A stretch of 64,000 bases of DNA. Origin: Effrenium voratum. Taxonomy: Eukaryota > Sar > Dinophyceae > Suessiales > Symbiodiniaceae. The stretch lies in contig CAUJNA010000824.1 in NCBI GenBank assembly GCA_963377175.1, positions 952,501 to 1,016,500 on the forward strand, read 5' to 3'. How positions within the stretch are numbered: position 1 is the first letter of the stretch; each line of letters starts with the position of its first letter. Below the pieces are notes generated by a model. The model ran no database searches, was not told the DNA's origin, and worked only from the letters and a program-made list of their open reading frames with translations. Positions 1 through 34,557 of this stretch are shown here, in pieces. Position numbers and translations under genes: made by a program.

Positions 1-710
1 TTTGGTACCAAGGTGTGGGCCAAAGCTGCCCTCCAAAAACGCGAAGAGAAGGTTTAGTTTTAAGAACTGCTGTTCAAGCGCGAAAGGGCCATCAAGGGCA
101 AAGCTTCAGCGCGCTGCAAGTTGGGCACACTGACTAGAAAGGTACCATGAGGAACTGATTCAGCAAAGTCCCATGTGGGTATGCGTAAAACGAGTCCCCA
201 AAATGGTGGGTTGCTCTTGTTGGTTTTCCTGAAGGTAAAACGGAACCCCATGTCAGCTGTGGGCGCAATGAACATTGACTGCTTACATTGCATCTGAGTT
301 TTTCGTATTTTCACGATGATCTGATTTGATGAGGCACCTAAAACACCGTGTGGTACCCTTTCCGCTTACGTATGATGGGATTCTTGGTCAACCCCAGGAA
401 GGGTTTGTACCTGGGCAACTGGGTTTTCAGGGAAAACAACATCAACAGAAGCCAGGGTGCCCCGCCTGTCCACAGGAGGCAGGCATCGATGCGAAGGACT
501 CCTTTACGTGGCTTGACCATACCTTTAAAGCCACTTTCTTTTTGGTCGACGCTGGGGCTTGCAAAGACCGGCATCGTGTTCATCAGGCAGCTTCTACGGT
601 CTGGTCACGCTACAAATTCCTGGACTGTCATGCGGCCTTTGACCCCTGCAAACCTCATACTTCTTTGGTTTTTCGTGTGTGCGCGTTTTCTGTCATGCTT
701 CCAACTGGCT
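1..710. other. Non-coding, presumed intron or flank
   Basis: I see no exon, RNA gene or clear repeat here. The ORFs on both strands overlap each other, have no GC3 bias and no family resemblance. By position it is probably intron of the ZIP transporter, whose N-terminal exons are not in the window. Confidence 0.5.
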
Positions 711-803
711 GTGGGTCAAAAATAGGTACCCGAAATGAAACCCCGGTAAATGGAACCAAGGACTAAAACCTGCGGTCCCCTGGTGGTTTCATTTTGACCC
801 ATA
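711..803. repeat. Family A miniature inverted-repeat element, copy 1
   Basis: The left end reads GTGGGTCAAAAATAGGTA and the right end TTTTGACCCATA, so the termini are inverted repeats around TGGGTCAAAA. The interior 'GACTAAAACCTGCGG' recurs in the copies near 16.2, 30.8 and (as the reverse complement, degraded) 54.6 kb. No coding capacity; looks like a MITE or similar hairpin element. Confidence 0.7.
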
Positions 804-1076
804 CCCAACCCGGCAATGTTGGGATCGACGTTGTGAGTTCTCCTACGCTGCAAAGCTTGGCTGCGCGCCATGCGCGGCCCTGAGTCTCTTTATCCTCTAG
901 GGTCCCGGCTTCTTTTCAGGTGCCTTGGAAAGCTTGGACGAGGGGTTGCAGAGCGGATCGTTGGAGATGCCTTGGCTTGGGGTGCTCCCGTGGCTACCCT
1001 TGAAAAACGACACACCCACATGATGGTTCACCTTAGTCTTAGCCCCAGATCAACCAACCACAATTTATTAATACAG

Positions 1077-24074
<22,998 letters not shown>

Positions 24075-24384
24075 CGCGAGAGCACGTTTCAGCAGATCCG
24101 GGGTGCCCTTTTGCCCCGCCGTTTCTGCTAAGGAGAGACGTTCCCTTTAAAATCAACCAACAAGACGGTCAAAGAGGCTGTCAAAGATATTCCGTTCGAA
24201 ACATCCACCAAAGGCGGTCAAATGTGTTCCTTTCTTCCAGTGGCTTAATTGACGTGTCCCAGAAAGTTTGCTCCTGGCCTTCAACGGATGCATCGGTTTG
24301 GTTTCCTCTTTTGCCAAACGCAACCGATCGATCGGCGATCAGGTGCGCAATGAAAGGGGCCAAGTATCAAAGCACATTATTAGC

Positions 24385-24503
24385 CAGGTCCCCCAGGAGT
24401 GCCCTTGTACCTTTTCTTTTTTTTGGGGGGGAGGCTTCCCCTACTAAAACAGACTACACAAAAGAGGGTACCCTTATTCTAACCTCTCTACTGGAGGACC
24501 TAG
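24385..24503. repeat. Family B miniature element, copy 4
   Basis: CAGGTCCCCCAGGAGTGCCC to TCTCTACTGGAGGACCTAG with TTCCCCTACTAAAACAGAC inside. Confidence 0.85.
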
Positions 24504-25364
24504 TTAGTCTATGAGAATGACTTACTCTTGTCTTGATGTACCCCAATCCCGTTCCCTGTTTTACTTACTATTTTGAGCCCTCGTGTTGCCAGGATTCTTA
24601 GCGCTGGCACCCTCGGAACTGCATTTTGACTTCGCAATCGGAGAGCTCCCAGCTAGCTGCCTGCTTCCATCTTGCGTCCTCTACAAAGGCGCAAGGCCTG
24701 TTTTTAGAACCCACTCGGAGCTTTCACGTGTTTCTTCTTCTTTTCTATATATATATAAGTATTTTGTTTTTTTCAGTTGTCACACTGATGTTCCCTGGAA
24801 TGAACAGCTTCGGGTCGTTTTCGGCCGTTGGTTCTCTCTATGCGCTTTCCGGATCTTTGGGCTTGGGATCTCAGAGCTCAGGGAAGGGAGCTCTTGTCGA
24901 GCCTGTAAGCCCATAGGCTTGAACAGGTGAACCCCCCAAAACCCTTTTTTGCATGGCCCCCTTGCTTCAATGACGTGAGGTTCAGCTGAAGATCCAAGGG
25001 GGACAAACAATTTTCTTCACTGCTCTTGGCGTGTTGTGTTTCTTCTTCTTTTTCTCGTTGTTTTTTTGGTTGTTGGTTCTGTTCCTTTCTAGTAGGGGGC
25101 TGCAATAAAGCACAGTTTTTTGCAAGCTCACGCCCAAGTGTGGTTTCGCTTACATCGACTTGATGACTTCTTTATGTCATCTATTTGCATTGCCGGACAT
25201 ACCATGAAGCGGTTTCCCTCTTAGGTATTCCCGCATTCTCCCTCGAGCAACAAGTGAGCACTTTGGGCAGGACCCGTTTGGCCCGCCGAGTGGGTGGTTT
25301 TGACTGGAAATGGCCATTTGGCGAATGGTCTGGCGTCATTTTGACCATCTCCTTCCATTTTCTT

Positions 25365-25470
25365 AAGAACTTTTTGTGTTTTTCCCTGGTAGGTGTTATA
25401 TAACGGGAATCTATCACTACTGGAGTTGTTTTTTGGTATATATTTCTCCGGGCGGCTGAAGCACATGGAA
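25365..25470. repeat. Family H miniature element, diverged copy 3
   Basis: Keeps GGGAATCTATCACTACTGGA and the end AAGCACATGGAAG; left end poorly preserved. Confidence 0.4.
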
Positions 25471-27208
25471 GTCTCTTGACTTGGTTTTTTGTTTGGAAGG
25501 ACGGAATCAGGCAGCAAGCTTGCGGTTCTCCAGCACTGTGCTTCAAGTGTGAAGTTTCACATTCCAAATGGACCCCTGGGCGTGCCGACTGGCGTTCCAC
25601 CGACTGGAGGGGAGGAATGTGGAATTTCTCGGATCCGCAAATCCCGATTCAGAATTTGGTTGCGACAATGGCATGGGAAATGGAAAGTGAACTTGGGATG
25701 AATATCCGCTACTTCTTCGAAGTAGATCCTCCTTGTCTGTACTGAGCTCAGCAATCAGGGGGGCAGAAATTCGAAGCTCGCCTCAGTGCATTTCTCGAGA
25801 TGAATTGGTGGTGGCAAGCCCTTTTTTTGTGAGGACCAAGCGGACACCCCCCCGCAGTGTGCCTGGCAATTATTTTGGTCTGATTCTAGGGGTACTTTTC
25901 CTATTCTTTCTATGGATCCTTCTTTCCAAAAATCCTCGCTAAACCCAGGGAAAACGGCCGGTTGTCGAAAAGAACGATGGTTGAAAAGAATGGGGAATCA
26001 CACCCTAGACTGATGCGGGAATCCCACGCCCAAAGTGGAGCTCCTGCTTCTTGCTTGTGGGGACCAAAGAGCGCCACCTCAAAACACAACTCACACAGTT
26101 TTGCGGTTCAGCAATGAGAACCCCCGGATTGATAGACTTCTCTAGTTGCTCTTGGGGTCCAATTCACTTTTAGGGCATCCCTTTCAGAATCAGGTTGATA
26201 CATTCTGGGGTCAACATTCTAGGCAACCTTGCGGTACTTCTAGGTCTTTCTTCTGACATCTTCCCCTGGTTGCCTACTACGTACCTTTCCTGGCGGAGAA
26301 AATCCGAGCCAACTTCTGAGTTCTGAGTTCTTCCGTGGCTTTTAACCGAGCCATCCAGCAGGCGCTCCGACTTTTAGCCCTTTGTCTGGCCTTAATGCCA
26401 CCGTTGGCCGCGTGTCTTTGGACAAGTGGTTTGAGGTGCCTTGCCAGATGACGCTACCTATCACGGACTTCACAGCTAATTACTCCCTTGGGAGGACAGT
26501 TCAGCTTTCACCGACCAACATGCGCCCACTTACTTGTTGTCTAGGGGTAACTTCTCCAGTTCTAGCATTCACACGTTGATCATTCCGTGGGTCCAGATTG
26601 CACTCTCGCGGATTTGATGCCAAGGGTTTGCTCTCCTTGGCCCACTGCGCCAGTTCCGGCTGAATCAAAGTGGTTCATTCTGATTCTAACCCCCAACATT
26701 TGTTTTTGACCCCCCAATCGAAACAAACGAACAACAATTCTGACTCCGGACCACTGTTCTGACACCGAATCATCGTTCTGATCCCCAACAATCTGACTGA
26801 CCTTCCATAGTTCTGATCCGCCCCGCAACAACCGTAGCGTTCTCCGGGGGAAGCGTTGCTCATCGAGGCTTTGTTCTTGCTTAATGTTAAATATTTTTTA
26901 TTTTTATTTTTTTCCGGGGGTTTAAGAAAATGCATTTTGAGCCCCCCAAAGAAGGATACCAGCTCCTGTGACTTGATTCACTTGTTCATATCCTGGTAGT
27001 TCAGCTTAGCTGTTGCCTGCTCCCCACTTTCGGTTTGGGCTCCCTTTTTTTTTCTTCTCTCTCTCTCTCTATTTCTCTTTCTCTGGCCCGCGGCGATCGT
27101 TCTCAAGCATTGCTCTGGCCACCTCACAAGCTTCTGAGCGGGGAAGTTTGAGCAATTTGACCTTCAGGCGATTTAAAGTGTTTTGGACATTATTTTGTTT
27201 GTTCTCTG

Positions 27209-27528
27209 CTTGTTTGCGTGTTTGTTTGTTTGTTTGCTTGTTTGTTTGTTTGTTTGTTTGGTTGGTTGGTTGGTTGGTTGTTTGGTTGTTTGGTTGTTTG
27301 GTTGTTTGGTTGTTTGGTTGTTTGGTTGTTTGGTTGTCTGGTCGTTTGGTTGCTTGGTTGCTTGGTTGTTTGGTTGTTTGGTTGTTTGGTTGTTTCGTTG
27401 TTTTGTTTGTTTGTTAGTTTTTGTGTGTGTTTGTTTGTTTGTTTGTTTGTTTGTTTGTTTGTTTGTTTGTCTGTCTGTCTGTCTGTTTGTTTGTTTGTTT
27501 GTTTGTTTGTTTGTGTGTTTGTGTGTTT

Positions 27529-27567
<39 letters not shown>

Positions 27568-27693
27568 TTTGCTTGCTTGTTTGTTTGTTTGTTTGTTTGT
27601 TTGTTTGTTTGGTTGTTTGGTTGTTTGGTTGTTTGGTTGTTTGGTTGTTTGGTTGTTTGGTTGGTTGGTTGGTTGTTTGTTTGTTTTTGTTGA
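27209..27693 (+). repeat. G/T-only tetra- and octanucleotide block with mirrored order
   Basis: Almost no A or C on the + strand. Order is (GTTT)n, (GGTT)n, (GGTTGTTT)n, (GTTT)n, (CTGT)n, (GTTT)n, GTGTTT units, (GT)n, (GTTT)n, (GGTTGTTT)n, (GGTT)n, (GTTT)n. Long Leu/Val/Cys and Gln/Thr/Asn ORFs across it are artefacts. Confidence 0.95.
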
Positions 27694-28675
27694 GGGGGTA
27701 GCTATTCCGAATGGGAATTGTGGTAATAGGATCAGTTTGGGAGCATGCGCCTTTGGCCAGCTGACTATCAGGTTCATTCCGAGCGTTGGGGCTCAATATC
27801 CTTTTACTTCATGCGTTTCGCTCAAGCAATTAATTAGCTGTCTGATTTAGATATTGAGTTGATCCAGAGATATTGTCAAGAGAAAGAACGGTGCATATTA
27901 AAGGCAATGAGTTACCGCTGCCGTGGCTGCCGGACATTGGGCATTGCCGCTGGAAGAGCTTACAGAACCTCCGCGGGGAAGAGAAAGGATGCCCGAAGCT
28001 TTTTGTTTGAGTCAGGGACGCGCCGATTCTTTTGCGGGGGCACGAGAACCTCCAGCCAGACCTCCCGTGGTGTCCCAGTTTTTGTTTGTGTTGTTTCTCT
28101 CTCTCCCGCTCTTGAATGGGGTGCCCTGCGAAATCAAGCAACACAAGAAGGATATTGTGTTGCATGGACACTGGAGGTCTGGACAAAGTCGTGTTTCGTC
28201 TTGTTGACCCGGCATTCCAAACTTGCAACACCCCGGAATCGAGGACTCCCTCCAAGAGGTTTGCACTTGAAACAGGCGTCAATTGATTTGTCCAGTTCAG
28301 GTGCCCTGGATCAAATCTGCGTAAGCGCAATGTGTCAGACGGTATAGTTGGTATTGAACAGGGTCTTTGCAACCTTCGACATGGGCTCCGATCCTTTCGG
28401 TTTGGTGCGGTCGCGTCTGCGGGACTGTTTCTGCGGCTGGGGCTTGCAAAGTATTCACACAGAAACACCATCCCCAACACACAGGTCTCAGTTTGGTCTA
28501 GTCTGCCCCAAGGGTAGCCTATTCTTTGCTTGGTGGGTTCGCCGACAATTCTATCAACGCTCTGCGTTCTTTTCTTTTCTTCTGTTCTTGCAACAGGAAG
28601 ATATGGCAGTGAATTTTTTTGAGGGGTCTGTAACAGAGCCGCGGCGGACATTCGTTACAGCTGTAACAAGACCAG

Positions 28676-28770
28676 CTGGCTCGTTACACACCCCTCGTTA
28701 CACACCCCTCGTGGCACACCCTCGTTACACACCCTCGTTACACACCTCAGATGAACAAACCGGGCCAGTG
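28676..28770 (+). repeat. Short tandem repeat of CTCGTTACACACC
   Basis: Five or six 12-13 bp units with the core CGTTACACACC, leading into the larger array to the right that uses the same CGTTACA word. Confidence 0.85.
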
Positions 28771-28789
28771 ACATGACTGCCCTCTTTTT

Positions 28790-29690
28790 GCCGCAGCCTG
28801 GCTTGTGTTGAATAGCTGCAATCAAGCTGGAGCTGCGGAGGCGCTTTGCGTACTGTGCTTTGCTTTACCTCGTTACAGGCCTCGTTACATAGCCGTTACA
28901 TACCTCGTTACAGACCCAACCCCAGCTTTTTGCTGCAGCTTTGCTTGCGTTGAATAGAGCTGCGGAGGCGTGCTTTGCGTGCTGCGCTTTGCTTTGCCTT
29001 GTTGCAGACCTCGTTACATAGTCGTTACATACCTTGTTGCAGACCCAACCCCAGCCCGGGCCAGCGCCCCCCCTTTTTGCCGCAGCTTGGCTTGCGTTGA
29101 ATAGCTGGTGCTGCGGAGGCGCGCTTTGCGTACTGCGCTTTGCTTTGCCTCGTTACAGACCTCGTTACACAGCCGTTGAATACCTCGTTACAGACCCAAC
29201 CCCAGCCCTGGCCAGCGCCCCCCCTTTTCGCCGCAGCTTGGGTGCGTTGAACAGCTGGTGCTGCGGAGGCGCGCTTTGCGTGCTGCGCTTTGCTTTGCCT
29301 TGTTGCAGACCTCGTTACACAGCCGTTACATACCTCGTTACAGACCCAACCCCAGCCCGGGCCAGCGCCCCCCCCCCTTTTTGCCGCAGCTTGGCCTGCG
29401 TTGAATAGCTGGTGCTGCGGAGGCGCGCTTTGCGTACTGCGCTTTGCTTTGCCTCGTTACAGACCTGGTTACATAGCCGTCACACACCTCGTTACAGACC
29501 CAACTGACCCAACCCCAGCCCGGGCCAGCGAGCGACCCTGCTTTTTGCCGCAGCTTGGCTTACATTGATGCGCTCCTGATTCTGCTTGTCACGATTTTTT
29601 CCCCGTTACAGACCTGCGTAACAAGGACCTCCGTTGCAGACCTCCGTAACAAGATTCGTGCCGCGTCGCGCGTTACAGACCCGTAAAGAA
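28790..29690 (+). repeat. Tandem array, unit about 150 bp, with CGTTACA clusters
   Basis: Landmarks such as GCGCTTTGCTTTGCCT occur at roughly 28,857, 28,987, 29,137, 29,287 and 29,440 (spacing 130, 150, 150, 153). Each unit has CCTCGTTACAGACC words, a GACCCAACCCCAGCCC block and TTTTTGCCGCAGCTTGG. The last 120 bp carry only scattered CGTTACAGACC and inverted CGTAACAAG words. Confidence 0.9.
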
Positions 29691-29926
29691 AATCATAGCC
29701 ATATGTCAAAGGCGCTAACGTCCGGGACATTTGGCCCTCAGCTTCGCTTTCTTGGCCGCAGGGCCAGTCACTATTTTCTAACAATGCACCGTCGCCTGCA
29801 GACCTCCGAGCAGGCGGGGACGAAGACAGACCGACATTGCCCCGCTTTTCCACAAATAGCTAGGGTATTATGCCAGATTGCCCCATCGCGGGAGCATCAT
29901 ACTTTTGTTTTTTTCTCCACATTTCT

Positions 29927-30020
29927 GTGGGTCAAAAATAGGTATCCAAAACGAACCCCTGGCAAAAACAAGCAGAGACTGAAACCTGTGGTGCCCAAAT
30001 GGTTTAATTTTGACTCACAG
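29927..30020. repeat. Family A miniature element, copy 4
   Basis: GTGGGTCAAAAATAGGTATC to TTAATTTTGACTCACAGCC, with CAGAGACTGAAACCTG inside. Confidence 0.75.
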
Positions 30021-30775
30021 CCATATAACTTCTTTTACAAAGCGAAGAGAGACCGGCATTGTATTGCTGGATCTCCCTGCATTGGACCTGGTGATCCCTG
30101 GGTTGCAGAGTTGAAATCACCTAGTCACCAAGCCTCAAACATCTCGACAGAAAAACCTCAAGGAGAGCGGTTTCCAGAAGCTTCTTCAAACATGGTTCAT
30201 CCTTTCTTTAACCTTATCACCTCCAGGAATATGGTATGTCTCAGGGTCTGTTCAAGACTCCCAGGTTCTGGTCGAATACTGGGGGCGGGGTATTGGGTTT
30301 CGACCGGGGCCCCACGGTTGGTTCCACCTATGGGGTTGGCTCTGTTGGCAAGGTGGTGTCTATGATCTTCGAGTAGCTCGAAGTGAGAGTCATGTGAGTC
30401 GCAGCAACCTCGAAAGCTACTGTGGATACTTGGCAACCATGGTTGAAACCACTGTTTATTAGTATTTACAGGGGATTCATCACTCTAGGTGGTGCAGGAT
30501 TTCGTCCATCCAGTAGTTTGGTTTGGGGAAGGGGGCAGTGGAAGATATTGGATACCTCCTGGACTGTGATCAATGTGGGGAGTGAGTGGGATGGGGAAGA
30601 GAGACCCCATGTTGCACTTCACTAGACACTTGGTTGAATTCATCGTTTGCATCGGAGCCTAATTTCGCTCGTGAAGTTTGAGAGCAAACCGATGTCGGAT
30701 AAATTGGATCTGCTGGCCATGTTGGTGTTCCGAATGCAAACTGTCATGTTACTGTCATGTTGAAAATAAATGGCT

Positions 30776-30870
30776 GCAGGTCAAAATTCGGTATCCAAAA
30801 TGGCACCCTGGTAAATGGAAACAATGACTAAAACCTGCGGTCCCGTGGTGGTTTGATTTTGACCCATACC
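30776..30870. repeat. Family A miniature element, copy 5
   Basis: GCAGGTCAAAATTCGGTATC to GATTTTGACCCATACCC, with GACTAAAACCTGCGGTCCC inside, the best match to copy 1. Confidence 0.8.
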
Positions 30871-31002
30871 CAAATGGCGTTTATTTCCTGAGGCGCTGGG
30901 ATTTTCGCTTGTTTCAGTTTGATGATCATTCGCCCTGATCGTTTCCCCTGAGTCAGTGGACCCCAAATCGTGGCCCACCCATTTCCTGGTTGAAATCTCC
31001 AA

Positions 31003-31116
31003 ATGGCCGTGGGTCAGCACCAATGGTACCATTTTAGGTGCACCATCCATTTTAGTCTATTTTGGTGGGGGGAGTAAGGTGTTGACTGCGGGTACGGGGT
31101 GTTGACCCATGGCCAA
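31003..31116. repeat. Family E miniature element, copy 3
   Basis: TGGCCGTGGGTCAGCACC at the left and GGTGTTGACCCATGGCCA at the right. Confidence 0.8.
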
Positions 31117-31209
31117 TTATGTGGTATCGCATGGGTGTGCTATCCGATTACTCGCCACCATTCATCAGACTTCTTATTAAGTGTTGCCTTTGGGTTTGCA
31201 TTAATTTCC

Positions 31210-31310
31210 TCACTTCCTGAGTTCATGCACTTTAGACACTTTTGGGGTTTGGACCGTTTTAGCGGCATACAAGAGGTGTGGTGGCTCTTTGTGGCCAGTC
31301 CACTCAGGGA
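31210..31310. repeat. Family F miniature element, copy 3
   Basis: TCACTTCCTGAGTTCATGC to GGCCAGTCCACTCAGGGA; interior ACACTTTTGGGGTTTGGACC as in the 7.6 kb copy. Confidence 0.75.
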
Positions 31311-31716
31311 TTGCGCTAAAAAGGGTCTTCCAGAAGCACAAGCACAGCTGGGGGGCCCCAACATGACAATGGGTATAGAGCGTTTCCCATGTCGCTGAAA
31401 TGTCAATATTTTTTTGCGTGGTTGCCTTTTTGACGGAAATCCGTCTAGGGTTTAATACAAGAAAAACGGCCATTGTGGGGGTCAGTCTTTGGGAAGTTGT
31501 TGTATTACAGAAAGTGGTCATTTCCCTTGCCCTGTTTTTCAAGGTTCTTGATTTCGTGTTGGGGGCATCCCTAAAGTCGTCCCAGGTGCTGAGAGTCTCT
31601 TATACCGCAAGAGTTTGGGACCCCGTTTGGGATTGCTTTCCCACAACCCTAATGTCAGATGTTGGTGAAATGATGCCGGGATGAACAATGATCAGGGGCG
31701 CTTCCCTTTTAGCAGT

Positions 31717-31744
31717 GAGAGAGAGAGATATATATATATATATT
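31717..31744. repeat. Compound (GA)n(TA)n microsatellite
   Basis: GAGAGAGAGA followed by TATATATATATATA. Confidence 0.95.
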
Positions 31745-32050
31745 CGTTTGGCGCAAAAGAATGGACCCCATCTCAATCAACCCCAGTTCATTCACGGGGT
31801 TTTTTAGAAAATGGTATGGAGTAGCGCCTACTCGGACAGTATAAGACCTGGCCGGGCCACTGAAGTTGGGTTGGTTCAGATCCTCCCAGGTACCACCGAT
31901 ACTGCTCACGCCGTGCCGTGGAGACCACAACAAGTCCGGCTATTCATGGGACATTTGAAGCCTCCCATCCCTTTCGCCGAAAAGAAACAAAAAAGAGAGG
32001 AAACCACCGATCCAAAAAACAACGAAAACGGAAACACATCCATCCGTGTG

Positions 32051-32183
32051 CTTCGGGTAGGGGGACCCATGGTTCGCCCTGCTCCTCACCTGCCTCGCCG
32101 GCTTGGCCACCACCGTGGGCGCCGCCATGGCCACTCGGCGTAGCTCAGGGGCCGAGGGGCCGAGCCTCAGACTCGGCCCTGTG
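32051..32183 (+). CDS. ZIP-like N-terminal exon (TM1), second copy or relic
   Basis: Acceptor CGGGTAG|GGGGAC and a consensus donor CCTGTG|GTAAGTCA. The frame encodes WFALLLTCLAGLATTVGAAM, which matches the first helix of ZupT-like ZIP proteins (pattern LLLTxxAGLATxxGA), then a Ser/Arg-rich loop. GC3 is high. It lies 8 kb after the end of the first ZIP gene on the same strand, as expected for a head-to-tail tandem copy. No later ZIP exon is visible to the right, where a LINE and minus-strand genes follow, so it may be an orphan. Alternatively it is an unrelated membrane helix. Confidence 0.6.
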
Positions 32184-33290
32184 GTAAGTCACCCTTTCTC
32201 ATGAGTAGTTTTTCTTTTTTTCCATGTATGTATATATACCTGGAGCCCAAATGTCCTTCGTTTTTGTAGGCCTTTCAAAAAAACCTGGTTTTGGTTCCAA
32301 AAACCCGGTTTTTGAGAAAAAGGCCGATTTTTGGGGAAAGGTCGTATTTTGCTAGGAAGCCCGGTTCAGCTGTCATTTTAGACGACCTGTACGACCAGCA
32401 TTTGACCTGATGTAGCATCTCATTTGAGCTTTTCACGAATCATAGTGAACTTGTACACCACATGATGAGATTTGACTACAAAGCTTGACTGTTCGGGTTT
32501 AAGAAATGACGCATAAGAGACAGAAGGCAATGGATTCCACGCATGATCTCCTGCCATCAAATTCGAATCAGTCTCTTTCGTTCAACCCCAAGTGGAACCA
32601 GACTATAACTCTAGGATGCTAGCCCGGAAGTATTGACGAATCTAAAGGTAAACTTCGGACCCAGGGTTACAAGCAAGCAATTTGCACATGACCAAGTCAA
32701 TCAAGTATGCCACGTCTACTCCTGCTGGAGACATGCCATGTGCCAGACTATCCCTAGCTAACGATTTTGTGCTTTTTATCACATGAAAGCGCCGATGCGC
32801 ACATGCACAGCACCGACATGCAATTCAACAACCAACCAAAGCGTTTCATAGACAGCCTTGATCTGCTTCGTTCCTGCCTTGGACAGCCTAGCTTTACCCG
32901 CTGACATTGAACACGTGCAGGTATGTATGGTAGGTGCACCTTGCTAAAAATCAATCCTGGCATGATCCATTGTGGGAGCCCCTACCGACGCGCATTTTGC
33001 TGCGGAACTTCCACTAAAGCAGCCCACTGACGCACAAATATGTTTTCTTCATATTGGGACACTTACTTGGGGGCCTTTACGCATAAACTAACTGAGCATG
33101 CTGTTCTAGAAGTAAGATCCTTGGAAAACAAATCTACACTCTACCTTTGCACCCGCTACAGCAAGTTTCGGCTCAGCTTTGCAAAGGCTTCAATTTCGCA
33201 AGTGCGCCCGCACCTCTAAATGCCGGCTTCGATCTTGGGATATTTGCTTTCGGAAAACTTCATGAGATTTGTTGGATTTCCGCAGAACGT
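32184..33290. other. No feature recognised
   Basis: Follows the ZIP-like exon. I see no helix-coding exon, repeat or RNA gene apart from short ORFs. Confidence 0.5.
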
Positions 33291-33293
33291 GCC

Positions 33294-33432
33294 GAATACG
33301 TACAAAATACGTACAAAATACGTACCGAGTACGTACTTTTGGTATGCCGAGCCAGTACCCGTACAAGGGGCGTATTTTTGCGTACAAAGGGCGTATTTTT
33401 GCGTACAGAAATACGTACTTTGTACGTATTCT
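33294..33432. repeat. GTAC-rich palindromic repeat
   Basis: Multiple TACGTACAAAATACG-type words and inverted partners (GTACGTATTC at the right), plus two units of GGGCGTATTTTTGCGTACA. Nearly every 10-15 bp contains the palindrome GTAC. Confidence 0.8.
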
Positions 33433-34340
33433 AGCATGTTTTTGGCATGTTTGCGGTTTGAGCATTCGTGCTCTCAACCATTGTTTTTGTAACATCGCCC
33501 CGTGCGCCAAACAAATTTCGGCTATAGGGCAGGAATGTTTCATCTTGACCTGTCGGCACTGTTTGGGGGTTCAGTGGTTCTGCAAGCAGGCTGCTGTTTC
33601 AGGGAAACGACCGCAATTTGCGCCCTCGGCATTGACTGGCTTTCGGGATTTCATGGATGAGTGCTTACTTACGATTCTGGTGCCTGCTGCTTGGGTGAAG
33701 CGCAGGTATAGAGGTTGCCTTGCTTTTGATTGGCGCAACAGTCCTGGCCACTTTGGATGTCAGCAATTGTTTGTTTTTGTGATGTTGCACATGGGCACGT
33801 ATGGTCCAAAGTCATGCTGCCGCTTGTTGACTGCTAGCGTTACTGTAGCGCGGGCTTATTGGTATGATTTTCCTTTCAGCTGTGATACTCATCGGGCATG
33901 CCAATGCACGGGCGTGTTCTTGCATTTTGCGCGGTGGTTGTTGCAGTGTTGGACTGGCGCACGCTTGCTGCGCAAGGGCAGAAACAATCAGTAAGCAAAA
34001 CACGCAGCACCTGCGGTGCAACATCCAGTTAAAAGTCAAATGAGTTGTTGTAGTCTTTCCCGCTCTGAGAAGACAACTGAACAGCACATCGTTTTGAAAT
34101 AGCCGTTGAAACTGCAGGCCTAAGCAGCGAAAATCCGGACGTTTAGCGGGATCTTGGTCAGGTTGGTGGGCCACATGTCTTCCATGTGTGGTTTGTTGGA
34201 GCGGCGTGAGAGCGTAAGCGCGTTGTTAGCTGTTTCGCCCAAAAAAGCCGTATTTTCATCCCATTCTCGAGAACTAGCAGCAGTTTAAAGTAAAGCAAAG
34301 GTGTATCACGTGGAGCAAACAACATTTTGACAGACACGCG
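33433..34340. other. Unassigned stretch with an open + frame
   Basis: The frame entered through the GTAC repeat stays open to 33,994 (241 codons in all) but shows no domain, mediocre GC3 and no splice-phase partner. It could belong to the 3' flank of the LINE. I do not call a gene. Confidence 0.35.
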
Positions 34341-34351
34341 CTGTTTTGGAA

Positions 34352-34427
34352 AGGGGCGTATTTTTATGAAAGGGGTGTATTTTTATGAAAGGGGCGTATT
34401 CTCACGAAAGGGGCGTATTTCAATCCA
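34352..34427. repeat. Tandem GGGCGTATTTTTATGAAA units
   Basis: Four units of about 19-20 bp ending in variants (TTCTCACGAAA, TTTCAATCC). The core GGGCGTATTT is the same as in the GTAC-rich array 950 bp to the left. Confidence 0.8.
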
Positions 34428-34471
34428 AAAAGCAGGCCAGACACAAAAAGGAGGGACAAACCGGCCCCAGG

Positions 34472-34488
34472 TATATATATATATATAT
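34472..34488. repeat. (TA)n run next to the LINE 3' side
   Basis: About 70 bp beyond the last LINE stop codon. A second TA-rich tract lies beyond the 5' side of the LINE. Confidence 0.9.
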
Positions 34489-34557
34489 GCATACTCCAAC
34501 TTGCGCAATCGCTCGTGCACGGCTGGCGCAGTGCAGCGAGCGGAGTCTGTCATGCCT

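Larger units (their letters stand above)
24075..32050. other. 8 kb gene-poor interval after the ZIP stop
   Basis: Repeats listed separately. 24,510-25,360, 25,480-27,000, 27,700-28,670 and 31,320-32,050 contain only overlapping ORFs without family resemblance or GC3 bias; the longest is a 273-codon frame on the minus strand at 27,830-28,651. I cannot support a gene there. Confidence 0.6.

Noticed and set aside
25476..25745. 89-codon + ORF with WTPGRADWRSTDWRGGMW
   Set aside because: Trp/Arg-rich out-of-frame character, no neighbour with matching phase.
27173..27850. Long Leu/Cys/Val and Gln/Thr/Asn ORFs
   Set aside because: Translations of the G/T tetranucleotide block.
27830..28651. 273-codon minus-strand ORF
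   Set aside because: A 162-codon + ORF overlaps it, GC3 is low, no domain and no splice partner.
33269..33994. 241-codon + ORF entering through the GTAC repeat
   Set aside because: First part is repeat translation; the rest lacks GC3 bias and recognisable domains.
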